Shown: positions 1 through 6,323 of the stretch, piece after piece
Layout of the letters: every line of letters starts with the position of its first letter
How positions within the stretch are numbered: position 1 is the first letter of the stretch
From: Sphingomonadaceae bacterium
GTDB lineage: Bacteria > Pseudomonadota > Alphaproteobacteria > Sphingomonadales > Sphingomonadaceae
Reading direction: 5' to 3'
Length of the DNA stretch: 9,727 nucleotides
Assembly: GCA_019239785.1 (NCBI GenBank)
Contig: JAFAZM010000318.1
Location: 1 to 9,727, forward strand
Made by a program: the position numbers and the translations under genes
Notes under the pieces: generated by a model
What the model saw: only the letters and a program-made list of their open reading frames with translations
Database searches by the model: none
What the model was told of the DNA's origin: nothing

Positions 1-402
1 GACCGCACCCAGCAATTGTTCAACATGCTGAGCGGCCCTTCGGCCGATCCGGTGCCGGTCGGTCCGGACCTGCTGCGCTTCGACGCCTGCCATCCTTATG
101 CCTGCAACGTCCGCGCGACCCTGTTCATCACGCGCGCGGGCGAGATCGAGGGCGCGGCGATGCTGTTTCCGGACTGCGGCGGCAAGCATTGCAACGGCAA
201 TGAAGGGCTGCGGCTCACCATCTTCCGCGATCGCCGTCATCCCGACGTCGCTGAGCTCGCGCGGCAATGGGCGGAAGCGAACGTCGCCGCCAACAATGCG
301 CGCTTCGCCAATGGCAATGAGACGATCGCGCGCGTGGCAGTGGAGGACGTGCCGCCGGTCACGGCGGTGCCGGCGCGCAGGGCATCGCGGCCGCGCCGCT
401 GA
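1..402 (+). CDS. 3' part of an unidentified Cys-containing protein
   Basis: The reading frame is open from the first base and ends at TGA 400-402, leaving 133 visible codons. The true start probably lies upstream, because the only internal candidates (TTG 16, ATG 25) have no ribosome binding site inside the window. The visible part has two cysteine pairs: CHPYAC at bases 88-105 and CGGKHC at 175-192. A beta-rich stretch lies between them, then a helical segment (about 237-300) and a basic Pro/Arg-rich tail. The CxxxxC pattern loosely recalls the C(K/R)PHxC signature of small periplasmic proteins such as Ivy-type lysozyme inhibitors, but I cannot assign a family. The cytochrome gene starts 49 bases downstream on the same strand, so cotranscription is possible. 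Confidence 0.6.
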   Translation, partial: DRTQQLFNMLSGPSADPVPVGPDLLRFDACHPYACNVRATLFITRAGEIEGAAMLFPDCGGKHCNGNEGLRLTIFRDRRHPDVAELARQWAEANVAANNARFANGNETIARVAVEDVPPVTAVPARRASRPRR

Positions 403-451
403 ACTTGGGGCCGCGCCGCGCGGCCCGGCAGGCTTCTGGAGGGGAAGAAGG

Positions 452-1246
452 ATGCGGACAGGAACGATCGCACTGGCCGGGGCCGCGGCGCTGGCGGCCG
501 CATCGCTCGGCGGGCGGGCTTTCGCCGTGCAGACCGCGCCGGCCACGCCGGCCACGCCGGCGATGGCGGCGCCAGTGGATACCACCGCCTGCCGCGCCTG
601 TCACGGCGCCAACGGCGTGAGCCGCAACCAGCATGTCCCCAACCTGGCGGGGCAGCAGGCCGCCTACCTCGTCCTGCAGCTACAGGCGTTCAAGAACGGC
701 ACCCGCAGGAACGACGTGATGCAGGCGATCGCGGCCCAGCTGAGCGACGCCGAGATGAACGCGCTCGCCGAATATTGGCACGGCCTGCCCCCCGCCGGCG
801 GCGGCGACGTCCATGCGGCGGCGGCCGGCCCGGCCATCCCCTCGCGCATGGCCTTCCCGGCCGATTTCCCGAACGGCTTCACCCTCTACCAGACGGTGAC
901 GACGAACGGGGCGGTCGCCGAACGCTATGCCAATGCGGCGGCCGTCGCCGCCGCCCGCGCCGGCCGGCCGCTGCCGGACGGGGCAGTGATCGTCGTCGTC
1001 AACCGTCCCGCCGCGGGCGCGCCGCCGGCCAGCTATGCGGCGATGGAGGCGCGCGCCGGCTGGGGCGACGCGATCCCGGCTTTGCTCCGCAACGGCGATT
1101 GGGACTTCGCCGTGTTCAACGCCCAGCGCGCCCGCAACGACGGCCTCAACCAAGCGCAATGCCTCGCCTGCCACCGCCCGCAAGGGGCGAACAGCCATGT
1201 CTTCACGCTTGCGGAGCTGCGGACGGCGGCGCAGGCCGGGCATTGA
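452..1246 (+). CDS. Periplasmic cytochrome: c553-like domain fused to a P460-like domain
   Basis: A 264-residue exported haem protein. ATG 452 is chosen because GGAGGGG (438-444) lies 7 bases upstream and a signal peptide follows, with probable cleavage after AFA at residue 25. A Pro/Ala-rich spacer leads to a class I cytochrome c domain (about 43-115): CRACH at 47-51 binds haem covalently and Met90, in the usual place before the last helix, is the likely distal ligand. The second half (about 135-255) follows the cytochrome P460 family layout: an F..Y start, a RPLPDGAVIVVV strand, a GDWDFAVF strand, and a C-terminal CLACH at 237-241. Members bind c-type haem and include hydroxylamine- or NO-reactive proteins. 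The P460-like half contains no lysine at all, so the Lys-haem cross-link of true P460 cannot form; it may act as a cytochrome c'-beta-like gas binder or an electron carrier. The substrate is unknown. Confidence 0.85.
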   Translation: MRTGTIALAGAAALAAASLGGRAFAVQTAPATPATPAMAAPVDTTACRACHGANGVSRNQHVPNLAGQQAAYLVLQLQAFKNGTRRNDVMQAIAAQLSDAEMNALAEYWHGLPPAGGGDVHAAAAGPAIPSRMAFPADFPNGFTLYQTVTTNGAVAERYANAAAVAAARAGRPLPDGAVIVVVNRPAAGAPPASYAAMEARAGWGDAIPALLRNGDWDFAVFNAQRARNDGLNQAQCLACHRPQGANSHVFTLAELRTAAQAGH

Positions 1247-1259
1247 GGAGAAGCCGACG

Positions 1260-1328
1260 TTGGTGGTCGGCGTTCGTGAAGCCAAGGACCGGATGGCGGC
1301 GCTTATCGATCGCTCGCTCGCGGCATGA
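1260..1328 (+). pseudogene. Short Phd/YefM antitoxin-like N-terminal fragment
   Basis: Just after the cytochrome stop, a frame from TTG 1260 (or GTG 1263) to TGA 1326-1328 encodes about 22 residues containing VGVREAKDRMAALIDR. This matches the first strand and helix of Phd/YefM antitoxins, where the pattern is roughly V-x-V-R-E-A-K-x-x-L-x-x-L-I/L-D. The normal continuation (GE-V-ITR-G-P-A) is absent; the frame stops and a palindromic element begins 10 bases later. GAGGAG (1245-1250) is a possible ribosome binding site. The DNA-binding part would be incomplete and no toxin gene follows, so I read it as a decayed remnant. With so few residues, chance similarity cannot be excluded. An imperfect hairpin (GCCGAC 1253-1258 with GTCGGC 1266-1271) overlaps the start. 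Confidence 0.4.
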
Positions 1329-1338
1329 AGTCACCGGC

Positions 1339-1380
1339 TAGAGCGGTTTGTGATCTGATTGCATCAGATCAACCGCTCTA
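1339..1380. repeat. Palindromic intergenic element, copy A
   Basis: A nested inverted repeat. The outer arms TAGAGCGGTT (1339-1348) and AACCGCTCTA (1371-1380) match perfectly over 10 bases. The inner arms GATCTGAT (1352-1359) and ATCAGATC (1363-1370) match over 8 bases around a TGC loop, with a 3-base bulge on the left side only. It lies between the cytochrome remnant region and the convergent nuclease gene. I associate this type of AGAGCGGTT...AACCGCTCT palindrome with dispersed intergenic repeats of alphaproteobacteria, but copy number cannot be seen here. As RNA it could act as a transcript-end stabiliser or a weak terminator. Confidence 0.75.
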
Positions 1381-1395
1381 AGTCTTTGTCTGGCC

Positions 1396-1439
1396 GCGAT
1401 TTCCGAGTCGTCAGATGCTGCCATCTGACTAGAAATCGC
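1396..1439. repeat. Palindromic intergenic element, copy B, in tandem with A
   Basis: A second nested inverted repeat 15 bases after the first, built on the same plan. The outer arms are GCGATTTC (1396-1403) and GAAATCGC (1432-1439); the inner arms are GTCAGATG (1410-1417) and CATCTGAC (1422-1429) around the loop CTGC. The inner arms share the core TCAGAT with copy A (ATCAGATC), which suggests a composite repeat unit spanning about 1339-1443. TTTA follows on the plus strand. It may double as a terminator between the convergent cytochrome and nuclease genes. Confidence 0.7.
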
Positions 1440-1475
1440 TTTAGGGGAAGCCGGCGACCCCCAGCTCTTCCGGCC

Positions 1476-3728
1476 TCAGCGCAGCACAATGTCGTCGAAC
1501 GATTGCAGCGCATCGTCCTGCGGCGCGCCGAACGCTTCCTGGGTTCGCACCCGCGGCCGGCGGATCGCGCGGGCGGGGCGCTTGCCGCCAAGCGGGTCGG
1601 CCTGGGTCAGCGGCACCTTCTGGGCGCCTCCGGACGTGAATTTGAGCCCGGTCGCACTCTCGATCAGGCTGATCGGGCGCTGGTAGGTGGCGTAGGCGCC
1701 GAACGGCACCGCCTGCGCCGCCTCGCCGAGCCCGAATTGGGCGATGACGTCTTTCTGGCTCAAGATATAGCCGGTCGCGAACAGCTCGCCGGCGCTGTCG
1801 ACGGCGACGACGACCTTCCAGAATTCGAGCGGATAGGCGATGTCGCGGAAGACCGGGTCGCCGGCGCCGAAGATCGGGCCGGTGATCGTCTGGATGTTGA
1901 ACTTATTGTAGGCCGCGGTCTGCTCGAGGATGTAGCGCTCCAGCCCCTGCCACAGTTGCACCGCCGGATCGGGATCCTTGTCCTGATTGAAGATCGAATG
2001 CTGCGGCGTGCAGTTCGTCCAGGTGCAGGTGTTGTTGGCGCTGCGAACCGCGTCTTCGGGCGTCTCGCCCCATTCCAGATCCTCGCGCCGGGTCAGGTGG
2101 CCCCGGTCGAAGCTGTCGTTCTTGTAATAGCTGCCGCCGAGCTGATGATCGGTGCTGATGCGGTCGTCGAAGAGCCAGTTGTCCGTGCGGCCGGAGACGC
2201 GCGGGCGCATGCCGCCATTGACGTTCGCGGCGGAGAAGAAGGCGAAGCGTCGCTTCGCGTTCATGACGACGCTATAGTTGATATAATCGAGCACGCCGGC
2301 GGCGCGCTGCGCCGGCGTGAAGACGTGGCCGTAGGCATCCTTCAGCGGCGCGATGTCCTGCTTCGCCTCGACGACCTCCGGGAGGTTGACGACGAGCTTC
2401 CCCTCGCCGAGGAACGCGGGATCGTAGCCCTTCGTCTTCGGCGTCCAGTGCTTGGCCGGATCGACCGGCGCGTCGATCACGTCCTTCTTCGGCGCGGCCG
2501 CCGCGGCCTCCATGAGGCTCGCCTCGGCGGCTCCCTGGTTCTGGATCGAGACGCTGCCGTCGTCGTCGATCGCGAGCGTGAGCGTGATCGTTCGCCTTGC
2601 CATATCGGTCTCCGTCGATGCGGTGGAGGAGGGTTGCGGAAGCGGGCCGGCCTGCGCCCCCGGCCGGCGCATATCCGGGAGCGGCGCCGGCGGGGCCTTG
2701 CCGTCCCTGAACATGACCGGCAACCGGGTGCCGATGTCGGCGATCCCGACGTCGAGCAGGCGGACGACCATCGGATGCGCCGCGATCGCATTGTCGGTGC
2801 GCAAGGTCTCGACGATCCGCGACACGCGTATGCCTTCATTGGCGATCCATTTGATCTTCGTCTCGTCGTCGCGGGCCGGATCGTAGTCGCGGCCCTCGAT
2901 GGTCTGCCACTTTCCGTTCTTCGTCTCGGGAACGCCCATGTGGTGGAGCGCAACCACCAGCCAGTCATTGTTGTGGACGGACGAGCCGGAGGAGCCGGCG
3001 AGCGTGTCCGTGGAATACCAGAGCACGTCGGTGTCGCGCTTGATCAGCTGATTCTCGCGGACGCACAATTGCTTCCGCTCCCCAAGGGGGTGCTGGACGA
3101 TGGTCAACCATTCCCCCTCCATCGCCTTGCCGGGCGTGCCGATCAGCGGCAACCAGCCGATGTCGGCGAGCTCGGCGCCACTGCCGATCGCCGACGGCGC
3201 GACGGCGACAATGGTGAAATCGAGATCGGTCGAGGTGTAGAAGAGCCGTTGCGGCTCAAGCGCGAACCGCTCGACCGTCAAATCCTCGCCAAGCAGGCCA
3301 TATTCGTAAAAGGCCTCGGCCTGGCTGCTCCCGGCCGTGCCGGAATCGGGAAGCACATGATTGTTGGTGATGAGGACGTCGTCGCCGATCAGGAAGCCCG
3401 AACCGTAGCCGAGCAGCCGGCCCGCCGGATCGCGGATGACGATGCGCAGCACGGTCCGCGCGACCAGAGCGCCGCGGGCGAGATAGTTCGCTCCCTGCAG
3501 CTCATTGCCTTCGATGATGCGCTCATAGGCCTTCTTGGCCAGCCGGTCCTCGCTGTAGAGATTGCCGAGGAAGGCGCGGCGCTCCCTTTTGTCGGCCTCG
3601 TCGTTCAGCGCCGCGGGCCTGGATTGGCGAACGCAATCCGCGAGCGCGCCAAGGTCTACGTCAAGTCCGGCGGCGCGCGCCCGCGCCTTTTCGACGGCCT
3701 GATGGAGATTGGGGGTCCCGATCGCCAA
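1476..3728 (-). CDS. Trypsin-like serine protease fused to EndoG-type DNA/RNA nuclease
   Basis: A 750-residue two-enzyme protein, counted from a TTG start at 3728. After a helical N-terminal segment (1-90) of unknown role comes a chymotrypsin/V8-fold protease (about 90-320). Its triad is visible: His124 in LITNNH, Asp170 in STDLDFTIV, and Ser247 in GSSGSS. A Pro/Ala-rich linker (about 340-425) leads to a DNA/RNA non-specific endonuclease domain (about 430-700). This has DRGH (541-544) with the catalytic His544, the probable metal-ligand Asn572 in TNCTPQ, NQ at 581-582, Trp593 and Glu597, then TGPIF and the terminal IESATGLKF motif. A basic tail ends the protein. No signal peptide or membrane segment is seen, so it probably works in the cytoplasm. 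Both active sites look intact. One model is a protease-controlled nuclease toxin or defence effector, but that is inference. An ATG at 3887 would add 53 residues and overlap the EVE gene. Confidence 0.85.
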   Translation of the reverse strand: MAIGTPNLHQAVEKARARAAGLDVDLGALADCVRQSRPAALNDEADKRERRAFLGNLYSEDRLAKKAYERIIEGNELQGANYLARGALVARTVLRIVIRDPAGRLLGYGSGFLIGDDVLITNNHVLPDSGTAGSSQAEAFYEYGLLGEDLTVERFALEPQRLFYTSTDLDFTIVAVAPSAIGSGAELADIGWLPLIGTPGKAMEGEWLTIVQHPLGERKQLCVRENQLIKRDTDVLWYSTDTLAGSSGSSVHNNDWLVVALHHMGVPETKNGKWQTIEGRDYDPARDDETKIKWIANEGIRVSRIVETLRTDNAIAAHPMVVRLLDVGIADIGTRLPVMFRDGKAPPAPLPDMRRPGAQAGPLPQPSSTASTETDMARRTITLTLAIDDDGSVSIQNQGAAEASLMEAAAAAPKKDVIDAPVDPAKHWTPKTKGYDPAFLGEGKLVVNLPEVVEAKQDIAPLKDAYGHVFTPAQRAAGVLDYINYSVVMNAKRRFAFFSAANVNGGMRPRVSGRTDNWLFDDRISTDHQLGGSYYKNDSFDRGHLTRREDLEWGETPEDAVRSANNTCTWTNCTPQHSIFNQDKDPDPAVQLWQGLERYILEQTAAYNKFNIQTITGPIFGAGDPVFRDIAYPLEFWKVVVAVDSAGELFATGYILSQKDVIAQFGLGEAAQAVPFGAYATYQRPISLIESATGLKFTSGGAQKVPLTQADPLGGKRPARAIRRPRVRTQEAFGAPQDDALQSFDDIVLR
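2601..2613 (-). promoter_or_regulatory. Possible internal translation start for the nuclease half
   Basis: Inside the fusion gene, GGAG (2613-2610 on the minus strand) is followed after 6 bases by an in-frame ATG (2603-2601). The codon lies in the Pro/Ala-rich linker between the two domains (residue 376) and begins a plausible N-terminus, MARRTITLTLAIDDD. Initiation here would give a free 375-residue nuclease without the protease. It could be a live dual start or a fossil of two genes that fused. An SD-like GGAG inside a GC-rich gene can also occur by chance. Confidence 0.4.
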
Positions 3729-3740
3729 GTTTTCCCCTCC
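3726..3740 (-). promoter_or_regulatory. Ribosome binding site fixing a TTG start
   Basis: On the minus strand GGAGGGG (3740-3734) lies 5 bases before TTG (3728-3726), ideal Shine-Dalgarno spacing. The upstream in-frame ATG at 3887 would overlap the 3' end of the EVE gene by 37 bases and add a stretch with no recognisable domain. TTG 3728 is therefore the preferred start of the protease-nuclease. Confidence 0.65.
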
Positions 3741-3850
3741 CGAACGCAAGATCGGCGGGCGAACAAGGCAACCGAGTCGCGTTCGATAGAAGTATGAACC
3801 GGCGAGACAGGCCGGATCAATATCAAAAGATCGGCGGCGATCGGGTGTGT

Positions 3851-4252
3851 TTACTGAGTCGAGGACAGCGCGATTATTCGATCCCATTCCTCGTCGCGGA
3901 CCGGGCTCACGGAGAGCCGCGACTGGCGGACCAGCTCCATCTTCGCGAGCTTGGGCTCGGCCTTGATCGCGGCGAGAGTAACCGGCGGCAGCGGGCGGAC
4001 CGGGGCGACCGGGACCTTGACCCAGCCGCCCTCGTCGCCGTCGGGCACCGCAGTGCCGGTGACGCGCATGATCCCGACCACCGCCGGCCCCTTGCCGCTA
4101 TGGTAGAAGAAGGCCTCGTCGCCGGCCTGCATCGCCTTGAGGTGCTGGCGCGCGGCATAATTTCGAACCCCGTCCCACTGGGTGCTGCCGTCGCGGACGA
4201 GATCGTCCCAGGAAAAGGTCTCCGGCTCCGATTTCATCAGCCATCTGGCCAT
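3851..4252 (-). CDS. EVE domain protein (thymocyte nuclear protein 1 family)
   Basis: A 133-residue single-domain protein, full length for stand-alone bacterial EVE proteins. Family hallmarks are present in order: W4 with MKSEP (6-10), the WDGVRNYAAR pocket motif (26-35), GDEAFFYHS (44-52), a GIMRVTG strand (60-66), and the closing SRLSVSPV...EW (111-123). EVE domains have a PUA/YTH-like fold and are thought to bind modified bases in DNA or RNA; this protein has no attached nuclease or helicase. ATG 4252 follows GAGG (4261-4258) at 5 bases. The gene lies 122 bases upstream of the protease-nuclease on the same strand and is divergent from the lipoprotein gene, 59 bases away. Its cytoplasmic role as a modified-nucleotide reader is family knowledge; its ligand here is unknown. 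Confidence 0.93.
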   Translation of the reverse strand: MARWLMKSEPETFSWDDLVRDGSTQWDGVRNYAARQHLKAMQAGDEAFFYHSGKGPAVVGIMRVTGTAVPDGDEGGWVKVPVAPVRPLPPVTLAAIKAEPKLAKMELVRQSRLSVSPVRDEEWDRIIALSSTQ

Positions 4253-4311
4253 GCGCGCCTCGCTTGCGTGACGGGTTCCAAAGGCAGACAGCTAGGGCTA
4301 AATCCTCGATC

Positions 4312-4830
4312 GTGAAAGCCCGGCCAGCGCTCTTTCTCCTCGCATTGCTGCTGCCGGCCGGCTGCGGCGAGCCGGCGCCAAGCCGCGACGGCGCCCAGGG
4401 CTCGACCACCCCGCCTTATGTGCGCGCCGAAGCCGACAACAATTTGCTCGAACGGCTGGAGACGCCGGTGCGGGTCGGCGAGCTCGGGCCAAGCTTCGCC
4501 GCCTGCAACGCCCGCGGCACGCCGCGCGACCGCGGCAATGCCGAGCCGGTGCCGGTGCGGGCCGCGCCCTATGACGAAGCCGGCGAGATCGACCGGCTGG
4601 CGGCCGGAGCCGAATTCTTCATCTGCACGCGCAGCCAGGACGAGCATTGGTTCGGCATCGTCTACGACCGGGGCGGACAGGCGAGCGAGCGTTGCGGCGT
4701 CGGCGGGCCGATCCCGGCGCCGCACAACTATCTCGGGCCCTGCGCCGCGGGCTGGGTGGCGAGCGCTTCGGTGCGGCTGACCTCCGGCGTACCGCGGACA
4801 TCGGCCGATTCGACCCCGCTCACACGCTGA
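4312..4830 (+). CDS. Putative lipoprotein with SH3-like domain
   Basis: A 172-residue protein read from GTG 4312. Its N-terminus is a short basic stretch (KARP), a hydrophobic core (ALFLLALLL) and PAGC, so Cys18 is a likely lipid-attachment site, although proline at -3 is unusual for a lipobox. A linker follows. Residues about 60-158 resemble a bacterial SH3-like fold: VPVRAAPYDEAGEIDRLAAG, then FFICTR, HWFGIVY and GWVASASVRL. Four cysteines (65, 105, 128, 144) could form two disulphides, fitting an envelope location. The ligand and function are unknown. There is no clear Shine-Dalgarno before GTG 4312; a TTG at 4264 is in frame but would place non-hydrophobic residues before the signal peptide. 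The start is therefore moderately certain. Confidence 0.7.
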   Translation: MKARPALFLLALLLPAGCGEPAPSRDGAQGSTTPPYVRAEADNNLLERLETPVRVGELGPSFAACNARGTPRDRGNAEPVPVRAAPYDEAGEIDRLAAGAEFFICTRSQDEHWFGIVYDRGGQASERCGVGGPIPAPHNYLGPCAAGWVASASVRLTSGVPRTSADSTPLTR

Positions 4831-5059
4831 GCGCATAGAAGTTCCTCGGCTCATCCCAGGCTGCGTGCGGTTCATCGCTGCATCGCAGCATAAAGCTTGA
4901 TTCACCAGCCCGGAACCATCAGGTGGCGGCCATCGAGTTGAACGAGCGGGTGCCGCCAGGGCTTTGAGAGCCGGCGGCCGGTGCAAGACGGAGCAGTGGG
5001 AAGAGGCCGGCGCGGTTCGCGCCGCCCGGGTGGCTGCGCCGCATTGAAACTGGAAGTTG

Positions 5060-5683
5060 ATGACCTCGAAAATTCGCGCTGCGGCCGTTGCCGCAGCGGC
5101 CCTGGCTTTCACCAGCGCCGCGTTGGTGGAAGGGGGCCCGGTGCAGGCCTGGCAGGGCGGCATTTCGCTCCCCACCGTCTCCTATCTGGACCATGGTTCG
5201 GCCATGCTCGCCGGCGGCGAGCTCGGGCTCAACCAGGATGGCACAGCCGCTCCGGCGGGCTCCCATGCGCTCGACGCCCTGGTGCAGGATAATGCCGCGG
5301 ACGAGACCGGCAATGCCGAGCAGAACTGCCTTGCCAATGCGATCTATTTCGAGGCGCGCGGCGAGCCGCTCCAGGGCCAGCTCGCGGTCGCCGAAGTGGT
5401 GATGAACCGCGCCGCGTCCGGGCGCTTCCCGTCCAGCCTGTGCGAGGTCGTCGCCCAGCGCGCGCAATTCTCCTTCGTCCATCACGGCCGTATCCCGCAG
5501 GCGGACCGCGCCTCCGAAGCCTGGCGCCGCGCGGTCGGCGTCGCCCGCGTTGCGGTCGAGGGCCTGGCGCCCCGGCTGCTGCCGACCTCCTGCCTCTGGT
5601 ACCATGCCAATTACGTCTCGCCGAGCTGGGGCCACCGCCTCGCCGAGACGACGCGCATCGGGCTGCATATCTTCTACTCGTGA
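5060..5683 (+). CDS. SleB/CwlJ-family cell wall hydrolase
   Basis: A 207-residue secreted peptidoglycan-active enzyme. The N-terminus (SKIRAAAVAAAALAFTSAALV) is a signal peptide or anchor. A variable spacer follows to about residue 85, then the Hydrolase_2 (SleB-like) domain fills the rest. CLANAIYFEARGEP (90-103) carries the probable catalytic Glu98. It is followed by LAVAEVVMNR (109-117), the Cys128 region (FPSSLCEVV), FSFV, and the closing WYHANYVSPSWG and GLHIFYS motifs. Cys90, Cys128 and Cys178 are present. The family cuts glycan strands in spore cortex in bacilli; proteobacterial members are thought to act in wall remodelling. ATG 5060 is preferred over TTG 5057 because GGAAG (5052-5056) precedes it, though the spacing is short. 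The gene stands 229 bases after the lipoprotein gene. Confidence 0.9.
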   Translation: MTSKIRAAAVAAAALAFTSAALVEGGPVQAWQGGISLPTVSYLDHGSAMLAGGELGLNQDGTAAPAGSHALDALVQDNAADETGNAEQNCLANAIYFEARGEPLQGQLAVAEVVMNRAASGRFPSSLCEVVAQRAQFSFVHHGRIPQADRASEAWRRAVGVARVAVEGLAPRLLPTSCLWYHANYVSPSWGHRLAETTRIGLHIFYS

Positions 5684-5689
5684 TTGCGC

Positions 5690-5710
5690 TCCTCTCCGGG
5701 ACGGGGAGGA
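5690..5710. terminator. Hairpin between convergent genes
   Basis: TCCTCTCC (5690-5697) pairs with GGGGAGGA (5703-5710) over 8 positions, including one G-U, around the loop GGGAC. It fills the 28-base gap between the convergent hydrolase and AlkB-like stop codons, so it could serve both directions. No proper T-run follows on either side, so termination strength is doubtful. Confidence 0.45.
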
Positions 5711-5711
5711 T

Positions 5712-6278
5712 CTAAAGGAGCGTCCTGAAGGTGATCGAGTAACGCAGCGTCTCGACCGGGGCCAGGCTGTGCTCCCATTCCGAGCGGGAGGGGCCGCGGA
5801 GGAGGTAGATCGAGCGCGGCTCGGCGGTCAGGGTGTAGCGCTGCCATTTCTCGCTCTGCCTGCGGCGGAAACGCAGAGGCCCCGGCGACAGCAGGGAGAT
5901 GCCGATCACGTCGCCGAAGACCGGCCGGTCGCGGTGCCAGCCGAGGCCCGCGCCTTCCTCATATTTGACCAGCAAAGCATGTTCGAGCACGCCCGGCACG
6001 AGCCCGGCAAAGGTCTCGGCGCGGGCGCGGAGCGGGAGCAGCCAGTCCGGAATCGGATCCGCGGAACCGAGGCCGCTGCCGTCGAACTTGTAGGACCAGC
6101 CGAAGGAGACGGTCTGGCGCTTTCCAAGAAAGCCGTGGAATTCGAACGGCTTGAACGGCAGCGCGGCGAGGTGCGCAAGCAGGCGCTCCTCCTCTCCGGC
6201 GGAGAGGAAATCGGGCCGATAAGCGAGGCCCTCGGGTACGTCCGCGGGCGCGAGAAAGCTGAATTGGTCCTGCATCAT
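5712..6278 (-). CDS. AlkB-like 2-oxoglutarate/Fe(II) dioxygenase
   Basis: A 188-residue protein of the AlkB family, which repairs alkylated bases by oxidative demethylation using Fe(II), O2 and 2-oxoglutarate. The iron ligands are visible: His115 and Asp117 in GWHRD, and His170 in SEWEHS. The 2-oxoglutarate-binding arginines follow in the RYSITFR segment (Arg179 and Arg185). The substrate-lid region around FHGFLGKRQTVSFGWSY (47-63) fits alphaproteobacterial AlkB-like proteins rather than the inducible E. coli enzyme, and VKYEEG replaces the usual N-x-Y of E. coli AlkB, so the exact substrate is open. Two adjacent ATGs (6278, 6275) have only weak ribosome binding sequence. It is divergent from the trp leader, whose ATG lies 81 bases away, and convergent with the hydrolase gene. 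Confidence 0.9.
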   Translation of the reverse strand: MMQDQFSFLAPADVPEGLAYRPDFLSAGEEERLLAHLAALPFKPFEFHGFLGKRQTVSFGWSYKFDGSGLGSADPIPDWLLPLRARAETFAGLVPGVLEHALLVKYEEGAGLGWHRDRPVFGDVIGISLLSPGPLRFRRRQSEKWQRYTLTAEPRSIYLLRGPSRSEWEHSLAPVETLRYSITFRTLL

Positions 6279-6323
6279 CGCCAGCCCAACGCATCAGCCG
6301 GGACAAAAGTCCGAACTTTGCGA

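Noticed and set aside
1253..1271. Hairpin GCCGAC/GTCGGC after the cytochrome gene as a terminator
   Set aside because: The stem is only 6 bases, the loop is 7, and no T-run follows; the palindromes further on are better candidates.
1359..3797. An 812-codon open frame on the plus strand opposite the protease-nuclease
   Set aside because: It is antisense to a gene with complete catalytic motifs, has an Arg/Asp/Gly/Leu-rich composition without domains, and starts inside a palindromic repeat; long antisense frames are common at this GC content.
3788..3817. TTGATC...CATACT on the minus strand as a promoter for the protease-nuclease
   Set aside because: Each hexamer matches only four of six bases, so it is too weak to list as a feature, although the 122-base gap leaves room for a promoter.
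5008..5024. Perfect 7-base hairpin CGGCGCG-GTT-CGCGCCG upstream of the hydrolase gene
   Set aside because: Short GC-only hairpins are expected by chance here; there is no T-run or recognised operator, so I see no supportable function in 4831-5059.
4237..5175. A 312-codon minus-strand frame across the lipoprotein gene and intergenic region
   Set aside because: Composition is typical of a shadow frame and it would overlap the EVE gene start; the plus-strand lipoprotein has a signal peptide and a domain-like pattern.
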